Positions 43,801 through 55,800 of a stretch of DNA of 64,000 nucleotides are shown one piece after another. The notes beneath the pieces were generated by a model, which was not told the origin of the DNA, ran no database searches, and saw only the letters and a program-made list of their open reading frames with translations. The position numbers were made by a program, and so were the translations under genes. The DNA is from Symbiodinium kawagutii. Taxonomy: Eukaryota; Sar; Dinophyceae; Suessiales; Symbiodiniaceae. The stretch covers positions 27,574-91,573 of the forward strand of contig VSDK01013356.1 in assembly GCA_009767595.1 (NCBI GenBank). Reading direction: 5' to 3'. How positions within the stretch are numbered: position 1 is the stretch's first letter; the number at the start of each line of letters is the position of its first letter.

Positions 43801-46800
43801 TACGTATGTGTTGGGGTTGACGAGCTGACCAACCATAGCGTTCAAATCATGCCCTTTGATCCACAATCGTGTCATGTGTCAAATCGCAACGAGAGCAGTG
43901 CTCGGGTGAAGCAGTGCCCAGCATGGCCGTAGTTTCAACCTGAAATGATTACAAGGGCCTTTGCTTCGCTTGAAGCCTTGAGGTTCGTTTGCACCTCAGC
44001 AGCGTGGATGCCGAAGGCTCTTCTAGAGCCATGGAGCTCTTCAAATTGTCTGGGGCCATGGGCTGCCTAGAGATGGGTTGAAGAACTACCCATGCTTCCT
44101 GAATGGCTGTCCCATGCTTCCCAGAATTAAAGAGAGCCAGTGTGAACCCTAAGCTGCGAGCACCTCTCTGATACAAGGTCCCATGTTCCAAAGCCTCCAT
44201 TTTCCTTTGAGTGAATTGTTCTTGCGTATTCTCATAGATGGTCTGTCAAAGCACCAATAACACTACAAACATAGAATAGGATGGCTATATATGATCCAGG
44301 TTCCTTCAGGCCCCCCCCCCCCCCCCCCAGGGTCAGGGTACCCCCCCCTCCCCCCCTGTGGTGTGGGGTGGTGGTGGGGAAGTGCAATGGTTATGGTCCC
44401 CCCCTCCCCCTGTGGTCTGGTGGTGGGGTGGGGGGATATATGCAAGTAGTATATATGTAATATTTTAGTAGTATATAGGTAGTAAATATTATGTAGTATA
44501 TAGACAGCATATATTTAGTATACAAGTAGTACATTATTAGTAGTATATAGGTAGTATTTTGGTAGTGTCTAAGTACTATATATTATGTAGTATATAGGTA
44601 GCATATAGGTAGTATCTAAGTAAAATGCTACATAAGTATCTAGATATATGTAAGAAATATGTAGGTAGTGTCAGTAGCCTTTTGCTACTATATAGGTAGT
44701 ATTAAGGAAATACAAAGGTGTATAGTATGTAGGAAATACATAGGTAGTATAGAGGTACTATATAGGTCATGCAAGGTAGTATGCAGTTTTTAGGTATAGG
44801 TAGATATCTGTGGGTAGAGTGTAGATGTCATGTGTAAGTAGTTTATAATAGTGTAAGTAGGTATATTGTACATAGGTAGCATGTACTTAGTATGTAGGTA
44901 CTATATGGGTAGCATATATGTACTTTGCATATTCAGCTCGTTGGTGTAAATGATAAATACATAGTATGTATGTACTATGTAGGTAATGTATATTAGTGGT
45001 ATGTACGTAGTCAACAGCAAATAGGTAGCATACAAGTAGTATATCTGTAGTATGTAGGTAATATTGGTAGTATATAGGTGTATTTGAATGCTTTAAGCTC
45101 CCAAATGCATGCTAATGGAAGGGTAAGGTTCCAAAATGCTGCAAATAACACGCAAATGGGATGGTAAGGCTCCAAAATGCTGCAAATAGCATGCAAATGG
45201 GAAGGAAGGGGGGCTGACGAACCGCGAACCGGGATCATATATGGGGACTATATGGGGACTATATGGGGACTATATGGGGACTTCACTATAGTTCAGTAGT
45301 TTCAGCTCCATGCTGAAACATTTGATCGGCGCGTTTGTGCTGCTTCGAATCTTGACCCCCAAGAGTACTCCAGATGGACGCTACGTGGCGGTCCACAAGT
45401 GGATGAACGCAGTCCATGGCCAATCCAGTTGGTGTCTTGAACCTATACCACTGAACCTATGCGAACACATGTCTCTATACTTAGATTTTGCTAGTTTCAC
45501 CTGGGATGACTACTGCACCCCAATCTGTCAGTGGGAGATCCGTATCAATCACCAAGCAAAACTAGATCACGTGATCTACCATCAGTGTTCATGGTTATTG
45601 TCGGCATATCTCCCCAACGCAATGTTAATTATTGTTGTTGGGTATGAACCATAGTAGATAGACATACATTGCAGCCAAGGTTCTTGTGGGTCAGACATGG
45701 ATGTTAGAGATGGCTAGATATAGTATTCTAAATGATTCGAATATCTAGTTGATTGCAGGTATATTACTCTGCTGACTATATATATATATATATATGTATA
45801 TGTGCATACATCATGTATATTTAATCTATTTCAATACATCACAAATATCTGTATATCTATCTATCTATATATATATATATCTATATATGTAGGCACAATA
45901 CATTTATATTATATATGGATATTTATGTAGGCACCACAAACATGTCCACCAACGAGCTGCCGCGACACGAGCTGGATCTGCCAAGGCTGGACAGCGATGG
46001 TGACGACTTGCTGAGCCCCAGGGATTGCCTCAAGGTGTCGGGGCCAGGAGTGGTTGTCAGGTGGTTGGGGTGGGCTGGTTGCATGTCAAAGGGTTGGTTG
46101 GTTGGTTGGTTGGTTGGTTGGTTGGTTGGTTGGTTGGTTCGTTGCTGAAATTTGCCAACCATTGCCAAATGATTCAACCATCACGGTGCTGATTTCTAGT
46201 CCACTGTTAAACGACTAAGTGAAGTTCTACCACATGAGAATCCATGACTCACCAATTTATATACCTAACTCACCGGTTATCATCCATGACTGGCGAGTCA
46301 TCACCAGCCATGTCCCACGGTTTCGTGCCGACCGATGGAGCCCGTGGCAGAGGCCTTTAAGGGCGCTGCAAATTTGCTCAAGGTGCGCCACTGGTGGTTG
46401 ATCAGCTGATCGTTCGAAGGGTCGTTTGCTTAGGATTGTTCTCAGCGGAATGGATTGACTAAGATTAATGATAGACTAAGCAATAGCATTGAGATTGATA
46501 ATAGATCAAGTATGGCTAATTATGATTTATGATTGATCATGGTTAATTACGATTAATTATGGTGAATCATGCCTAGATTAATGAGTAGCAATAGATTGCT
46601 ATGGTCAATAATCGATTAACTATGTTGAATGATGGTTGATAGTGTTTGATTGATCCTGATATTGGCTATGGACCACAATGTTTGCCAAAGATTGACAATC
46701 ATAATGGTTGATAATGATAGTAATGGTTCATAGGGATTGGTAATGATTCATTATACCATGAGAAATCATACCTACACAATACTGAGAATGTTCATGGTTC

Positions 46801-49800
46801 AAAGATTGGGAATGAATGATGAATCATGAATATTTTCTTGGTATTCAATGTTACCATCATCCAACCATGAAATAATGATAATAATGTTGCTAATCAATTT
46901 GGATGATGATAATGTTACTGTAGCTGTTGCTTTCGATGACAACAATGATGCCAACCAGATTGGATGATCAATGAGAATAATGTAGTAATGATCATTGGTA
47001 TTCTAAATTGCGATCAGATTTATGATGATATCAATCTGGATGGCTGATAACATACAACATTTTGCTTACTTAACCATGGATCAATAGCTATTACATCCTA
47101 CTGGTCCTAACGCACCTGGATATCATTTGGTTTGCTATGATGGTGGGCTTGACCAACAAGTATTGTTGCTCATCCCCTATAGTTTTGGTCGCACCTTCCG
47201 GCCTCGCAAAGTGCGACTAGTGTGACTCGCGTTCAGCCGCACCAGTCCTTGTTATTTTCATTCATGGTGTGTTGCAACAGAAATGTGTCAACAGAGTATC
47301 CTTTCACGATGCTCTTTTGCTTCATTCTTCTCCGCTTCATTGCATGCAGAGGCATCATCCAAAACATGATTGTATCAACATGGTCGATGCATGCCTGAAG
47401 GCATGGAAACGCTTTTCAAAGTAGCGAGAAATGAAGCAGCATATACACATCACTTGAGTATGTTGCTGCGCCATGTTTTCAAGGATTCTCTCCCATGAAT
47501 CTGTGCTGGGAGACGTCAAACTAGGAGCCCTTCAACCAATACGCGTCAAACTGAATGGTAGTGCGAGATTGTTTCTCAATGCAACAAAAGCAGGCACGAA
47601 TCGCACAGTGTGGTAAAATCATTTTCACATCAGGTGGCCAGGCCAGAATGCAGTTGGAAAACAAACTCTGGGCAGCTCCAGAGACACAGTGCTAAGGCAC
47701 ATTTGCGAGACACTCTCCAGTCGATTAATGGACAAGTTTGCAAGACACTCCCGGCAACGTTGGAGTTGACTCTTGGAAAACAAGCACATTTGGAAGACAA
47801 AATTAGGACATGTACTTGAATGGGGACATTCGTGGAAGCCTCTTTTGCGAGACCTTTCTTTGTACCTTCGGAATAGCACTCTACAAGGATGGTTTTTTAG
47901 GACATGACCTTGAGAAACCTGCATGGGAGACAGGCAAAGAGATCAAGGCTTTCTAATATAGAACGCACAGTGAGACGCAGGAAAATAGTTCTGTGAAACA
48001 GTAAATGCATGGAAAACGGTTTGGCACGGACCGCCACTACTGGGGTCATGACCAGGAGCGGGCGGACAACGCGGTTCATCAAGAGAGGCTCAAGGCCTTC
48101 CTACGAGAACGCGGCTGGGAACTCGGATGGGGTAATCCTATGACCGCATTTCATATGCACATGTACATTCTGTGGACACACATTGCATCTTGTCATTCAA
48201 AAGGATGTGCGGCGTTCTTTTTCCTCCATTTGCGAAATTGTCATTTGATCATTTGATCATTTGCAATAATTAATAGTACATGAACACATAGATAAGTACA
48301 TATGTATACATATATATATATATCTATATGTATGTGCAGAAGGTCATTTCTAGCTGGTGGATGTAAAACAAAAATAACTGAACCAGTTCCTGTGTTTGAT
48401 GTTCGATGCGGTATGTACACACCAGCCAATACGTATACTGAACATGGCTACCACTGAAGTTTACAAGACCAGCTAGGGAGCACTAAATGCTGCTAGACGG
48501 GGACAGGCCAACAATTCAATAGAATTTGATTGAGAGGTTCACCATTGGGTGGACTCCATGACGCCATGATTTTAGAATGGTTTGATGACTACCCCGTTCA
48601 ATTCCATGGTGAGCATGGAGAGCTTGAAATGTGAAACTGGTAAATGTGAAACTCGGAATCCGTGAATGAACTCGAGTTGTGCAAATACATACGCAAATTG
48701 CATCCACTTGCTCCCAAGTCGAGTGAAGAAAACCATCGGCTTGAAGCATAGCTGAACACTTCAACAGCCTGCTGATGCTCTTTTGTTGGTCAGGTGTGTC
48801 CAGATTTCCCAGGCTCAGAATTTCGGAGGCTTTCAATAACTGGAACCAGCCCAAGGTCTTCCTTTGGACATGCAGATCCCTCGTCACAAAGCGCTGGGCG
48901 GCGATCAGTACAGTCGTGCAATGTCATTGCAGAGGCACCCTGTTGAAACACACATGGGACCACAGCTTTGTGCTGTCAGAGTTCAGGGAGCGATATCTGA
49001 AGATATGGAATGTAGAACATGCTCAATATCATTCCAGGCTGTCTCTTATTTTGTGATTTTCACCCTTATTTTCTTCTATCTATTGCAGAGTATGCAACTC
49101 AGTTCTGGCAGTACGACATCTAAGTTAAAACCTCCACCAAGAGACAATTTCGATGCTAACATCTGATTTGTGTTGTCAAGAGGGAGACCAGCAAGCTCGG
49201 ACAAAGCGAGCTCGGATTCTCAATCATTAGCATGATCTTTTTGGAAAAGCTTGTTGAATAGGGTTTGCAGCTATTTTTTTTCCCTCCGTCACTGTCGCAA
49301 GACTGTCATGTTTCTAGCTGTTAGTTTACCACGACCTGTTTGGAAGTAAGCTCTCCGATGCGGGAACAGGTACCTGGTGCTCAAGTATGGCAGCCTGTAC
49401 GAAGCAATTCATTCTATGGATTCCTCTGGCATAGGCGGGGCACGATCCTGCCTGTCACATGCAAACTTCCCTGGCCAAGACTACTTTAAGAATGGTTGAG
49501 ATCAGATTTTGCCAGCACTTGAGAGTATAGATGCCTGATACCCCATCCCTGAAACAACCATTTCCGCAGGGACCAGCAATTTTGGCGCACCCCTATTCAC
49601 CATTTATTGCACATGAAGTGGTACCACCAAAAAATGGTAGTTTTTTTAAATAGGAAACAAGTCATCTTGGGATGGTTGGGATGGATGTACTGTACTCACT
49701 TGGCCCACAAGGGGCTTGCCAAGCTGGTGTCGGCCATGGTCATCCCAGCTGTTGTATCTGATGGGTTCCAACAACCACGCGCCGATTGGGTGTCGGCCCG

Positions 49801-52800
49801 CGGCTGTCATGAATGAAGCAGCTTTTCTATTGTAATTTACAGTACGAAATGGGTGTGGGCCCTTCTCTTCTCAACATGTTTGTTTTTTTAAAAAATCTTG
49901 TTGGAGTTTCGATCATGAATGGTATATTCGATGTTGTCATCATGGAGCTGCCAAATCTTTACTGCCACAGCCACGCGTTGTCTTTATCTATGTTCAAGTA
50001 ATGTGCAGGGTCTTTACCTCTGGGAAACAATTGACATGAACATTGAACATGAATTCATGAAAATCCTTTCAATTGGAGTCCCACCCACCCCACCCTACCC
50101 ACCCCACCCCCATCCACGCGAGCATTCCCACGGTGTGCACGTCGTACCGCAATGTCAAGCAGCGTGAACAGCGAACGCACATGCAACGAACGTGAAGAAC
50201 ACCCGACACATACACCCGTACAGCGAAAAAAAACAAACAAGTCACGCACACGAAATGCTGCGCCCACCAACAAAAAACACACATGACCTCGCCGTGCCCC
50301 TGTGATTCGTGCAGACCTGCGCGCGGGCCCTAAGCCAATCGGAAGGAACAACCAGCTAGACTTTGGCTTTGGTTCCCCTAGGTCTCTCATTGCGTTTATG
50401 CCACCCAACAGAAATCCATGTCTGATCTTCCTTAAATGTATACATGCTTTTATGTAGATACATACAGAGATAGATCGATCGATAGATAGATTTGTACAAT
50501 AAATACATATCTCTTTCCCCTCTCTCTCTATCTCATTTTCTCTCTTTCTCTCTTTCTCTCTTTCTCTCTTTTTCCATATATAGATATGCTCTTTGTCTTA
50601 GATCGCAGCAGGCTTTGTGAGCAAAGAGGACTTCGTTCAGCGCTTGCTGGCGGATCGCTACTGCCTCTCTGAATTCGAGGCGGGATTTCCAGTCGTCACC
50701 TGCTGATGCTAAGCATTCTGAACCTCCAATTTGCTGTCTTAACTCACTGACGAGGGTCGTCACAACCACAGAAGTGTAAAGGGTCTGTTTGGAGACCAGC
50801 TCTTATACCTAGGTGCAAAAAATGATCTCATGAATTGATCTCTTGCAGATTGATCCAAGTTTAGCAAATTCTCATGAAGTCCAAGTCCCACCGGAGACCC
50901 ATTTTTTGAGATGCCATCTCCTTGTGCTGACAACATTCGTCAATGCATTTGTCAGTGCATTCGTCAATGTTTGGTGCACGGTGGACTGGACATTCCATGG
51001 ATTCGCACCAATGTTGGGCCACTTGGGGGAAATGCGGAAACAAATTGGAAGAATCCAATAGTATTGGCTAACAGCATCCTTGGAAGAATCAAAGTGGCTA
51101 ACAACATTCGTCAATGCATTCGTCAACGTTTGGTGCACGGTGGATTTGACCGTGGATTCGCACCAATGTCGAGTCACAACTTGGGAGAAATGCCGAAACA
51201 AATTGGAAGAATCCAATAATATTGACGACATTCGTCAACGTTTGGTGGATGGCCAACCATAGTGGTTGGTAAGAAGGGTTAATGCCTACACATGCTTAAT
51301 ATCGTATGATAATTCAGGGTTGACATTCCATCTGGATTCCGAACACCTCGGTTACGACCAAGGCAGAGGAGCTCTTCCAATCCTTCGACCCCTGGGGTCG
51401 GGAGCTCAACTTGCTACTTCCTGGGTTGTTCCATTCCTTCAACAACCAGCATCAACCAATCAATTTCGGAGGGAATGCAATGAATGCAATGAATGCAATG
51501 AATGCAATCATCCACTTTTGTGGAATTGGTCGATTCTGTAGCCCATATGAAACAGCTTCTGTTAGACAGGCTGAAGACTGGCCAATCTCAAGAGCACAAC
51601 GTTGACTTGCCGGTAGGCAAAGGTTGGTTGCCTCTTCAGCGAATGCTGGAATACGAGGCTTGAGTGGGCACGTGGAAGGGATGGGATGGGTGGGATGGAT
51701 AGGAGGGATGGGACTTACTTTGGCGATGGGTCATGGACACTCTGGAACTTCGGACAGGGTTCTCTTGACTGAGGTTATCGTCCGATTCAGTGACCAAGCA
51801 ACGGTCGAAGCTGACTCTGATGGTTTTCGGGCTTTACCATCCAATCACTCTTCTTTTGCTATAGTAATCTCTGAACATCTCTGAACGACACCCAAGCTGC
51901 ACGGCCGTTTAGCATCAGCTGTTACATTTTATTCTTGAGGTCTCTGGCATGGAGTGGCTGAGACCGTGGGTGAATGCCGCCGGGAGCCAAAACTGTGGAC
52001 AGAGGGGACTATCATTGGCGGGCTATGCATATGGTGATTCATCGGAGTCTGTAACCATCACATCGATTGATACGTATCATTATCATACATTACGTTACTA
52101 TTAGTAAACCGTTAGTAAGTACTAAATGAAGTAGTTGAGGTAGTTCATTGATATCACCCAAAACATGAATTATGAACCCATTATCAACAATTTCAATGAT
52201 CAACCATCATAATCTATAATCGTCATTAACCATTATAATCATTCAGAATCCATGAATTATCATCAAAACCACCATTAATTGTTTAACTATAATCATAATA
52301 ATCCATACAGTAGAATAATCCATATAATAATCCATATAATAATCCATATAATAATCCACATAAATCCACATAAATCCACTATTCTTCATCACTTGGACAC
52401 ATCACTTGGAGCCTCACCGAGGCTTCTCCGCGCAGCATCTCCCCACGACAGTCTCCACGCAGCGCCTCGCCACGCAGCGCGTCACCGCGCAGCGCATCTC
52501 CGCGCAGCGCGTCACCGAGAAGCACGGCGCGAAGGCAGGAGGATCCGAGTGGTTGGTTGGCTGGTTGGTTGGTTGGTTGGTTGGTTGGTTGGTTGGTTGG
52601 TGGGTGGTTATGTTGGTTATGTTGGTTGGTTGTGGTCAAAATTGGCTGAGGGATTACATAACCAGTAGGATACATATAGAATATTATAGAATCATATGGA
52701 TATGAGATCTAGTTATCTAGTCTCATGTGTGTTTTGCACAGCAAAAAGCAAGGGGATGAAGATCAGGCTTGGTTTGTAACCCGTATCAAAGGATCAATGT

Positions 52801-55800
52801 GCATATTATTGACCACAGGCAACATTGATAGCCTTAGCAGTTCATCTTAGGTCAAAATCCAACACCGAACAGTGAAACTGTTGAAATTCCCAACAAGAAT
52901 AATAGCAGCAGCAGCTCTCTCAACTTGGGTCGTTACCAGGATACAATTGGGCCGCCGAATGCTTTGTCGTTGGCTCCAACGGCGAAACATTCAATTTAAC
53001 CTTACAATGGTGGGAGCGTCATCATGGGAGACAGAGAGTGTGTATATAAACGTTTACCTATATTTTTAGTTATTTCCCCACCTACATGAGTTTGCATCAT
53101 CGGGTCGTATGACCCCAAAACCACCAGATTGCTGTGACAGCATTCCCGCACTCTCCTGTACTGATTTTAGAAAGAACATACGAAATTGTGTAGACGATAT
53201 GTCGACATGCATCTAAAGCGTTCACATGCAATCCTTTAATTGCTACCCACTGGGCCAAGACCGTCAAGACCCTAAACCAGCGTTTGAATGATGAGGGTGG
53301 TCATACAGTAATCCTTCCGAACAGCTGTAGGCTTGGAATGATTTAGCTGTTTTTGCTAATTTAGCTGTTTTTGCTTGAAGACCCCACGTGGAGCAGGAAC
53401 TTGCAACCTGGGAACATGCCAGGCCCAGCTTTTTGGTTTCAATCCCAAAGTCTTCTCGCAGGACAACTGCAGCTGCAGGATTGTCCACAAAGGGAGCTTT
53501 CTGGAATATGGAAATCCTGTCCGCAATCCTGTCCGCAATCCTGTCCGCAATCCTGTCCGCAATGCTGAAAAATGATCAATTTCATTCAATTTCGATATTT
53601 TTGGAGGCCCCATGGCCCCCCTCGGTAACTTTCTCTGGCAGGGAGACATGTGCACTGCAGCTTGCGAGGTCAGGCACTCGCTCGCCGGTCCTGAACTCAG
53701 TGATGGACAGCTGCAGCTGGGTGGTTCAACAAAAACTTGGAGGTTGGTTGGTTGGGTGGGTGGTTGGGTGGATGGTTGGTTAATGGATTGGTAGGTTTAT
53801 GGGTTGGTTGGCTAGGTTGGTTGGTTATGTTGGTTGGTGAGCTGCTGCAGCGGCCTACATGTGCTTATGCATGAAATGGCCCATATGCATATGTGTATGT
53901 GTAATATGTATACCTATATTACATACACTCACACACACACATATGCTTGTGCACATACACTTGTTTAACAATTGGATGGACGTTGGACACAATCCAAACG
54001 AAGTGTACAGCCCGAAATCTCAGCAACTATGGGTTGAACCATGATAGATATAATTGAGTCATCATGAATAACCATTAGCTAGAGCATGATTGACCATTAC
54101 CAACCATATTTACTCCTTTTGAATTATGAACCATTATTGTTACTATATATTGTAAACAGTTGTTCCACCTTTGCCCCAGGATCGTTTCTTTGCATCCCCA
54201 CGCAGCGGACAAGGCCGCTGACATTTTGCAGCCTTGAGAAACATGGGGCCCGGGTGTCGCAATCTGGGGCCCTGGGATGCAAAAGATGAAAGAAACTGCT
54301 CCAGGAAGTCGATTCTAGTACTATCATGTCCGCATCGACTCCTCACAATTCGCGTGGTTCTGCAATGAAAACTGCCCGCATCGCAAGGGTTTTTGCCAAG
54401 GATTGGAAGGAAGATGGGGACACCCAAATGAAGTCTTTGTCTAGAATAGGCTTCCTAGTGATGGATGATACCCAAATAGGTTTCCTGTAGATCCAGCAGT
54501 TTGAGGGAAGAAGCCGACGGCAATGGCCAGCACCTGCGTCGCATGATCTGTGCATAGTGCGTCGCTCGAGAACTCGGGTCCCACGTCCCGTTGGAACCAG
54601 TCTTTGTGGGTGCACGTTCTGGGTCTGCACTGCGATCCCGCCGGCTGCTTGACCAAGATATCCATCTTTCAACAGTAAGCAACAACCATTATCGTTTAGC
54701 ATCGTCAGTTTCAGGTCCAATGTCTAGGGTCCAGCAGCTAATGTTGGTCGAAATCGATCGGGTCTCCACATTCTCCACAAAAGCCGATGGTTTTGGCATG
54801 TTGACCAATTCGTCAGTTGCGGGCATTGCAGTGCCTGCTTTGTGTTGAGAACTTTTCCAGGCCCTTGATGTCCATTATGCAACTGCCACCGTTGATTATC
54901 GTGTTCATATGTCCATTTTGGATCTTCAATGTACCTTGCACCACTCGCTTCCCTAGCTGCAACATGCTGCACAATCTGCTTGGCAGGAAGGGACTTGACG
55001 GAGGAGGAAGTTCTTGGGATGTGCAGCCATGGTGCAACGGAGTGGATCATGGCATTGGTAATTTTGACCTCAGGAGATGTGCAAACATGTGCCGCATGTG
55101 CCGCCCTTTCTGCAGCTGCAGTTAAAAGGATTGATAATGGTCTCCAGCCTAGACAGTATTCAAGTGAACTTATCACATAGAATCCAGCCTGTATGACTGT
55201 GGGAAAGAATACCCTATCCCTGCGATCAGAGCATTTTGGAATGGTTGGGGTATCCTCTTGAAGAATCCGGAAGATAGATAGAGAGATAGATAGCAGCTGG
55301 GTCCTAAATCAGGCTGCCTGGCTCCAGGAAGATCGGTCAGACTTTCTCTTCTCAGATCCTGGCCGTTTGGATGGACCTCCACCATCCAGTCCAAGGCACC
55401 TGGTGATTCCGAAGCGAAGCAGACTTCAGAAGTGGTAAACTTTGGTATCCAGTCGTCCCTATTGCTGCTGATGTTGCTGTAGCTCTTGAAGCAGTAGCAG
55501 TAGCATGAGTAGTCGGACTCATAGTATATAGTGGGAGTCGCAGTGGTTGTGATGGTGGTGGTAGTGGTTGTTTTTTGATTGTTGTGGCGGTGGTTGTGGC
55601 GGCTGTCGCTGTAGCTGTAGCTGTTCGGATGATCCAGATAGTCCTTGACATTTGTGGCTATTTGTGGGGCCGGGGTTTGCATTCGTCTCCAATTTGGTGA
55701 CATGTGACTTCCACCTCACAAATCAGCACAGTTTCAAACCGAGAACTGCACAGATCCACCAGCGACCGAGCAGTTGATACCCATGAAACTCGGACCATCA

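Larger units (their letters stand above)
43983..45363 (+). other. Intron dominated by repeats
   Basis: Holds the C/G homopolymer zone (44311-44440), a gtagtatatag tract (44440-45085) and an 11-bp repeat (45236-45285). Confidence 0.8.

Noticed and set aside
55173-55703. Minus-strand ORF of 176 residues
   Set aside because: Ser/Thr/Tyr low complexity over a trinucleotide-rich zone, no splice or domain support.
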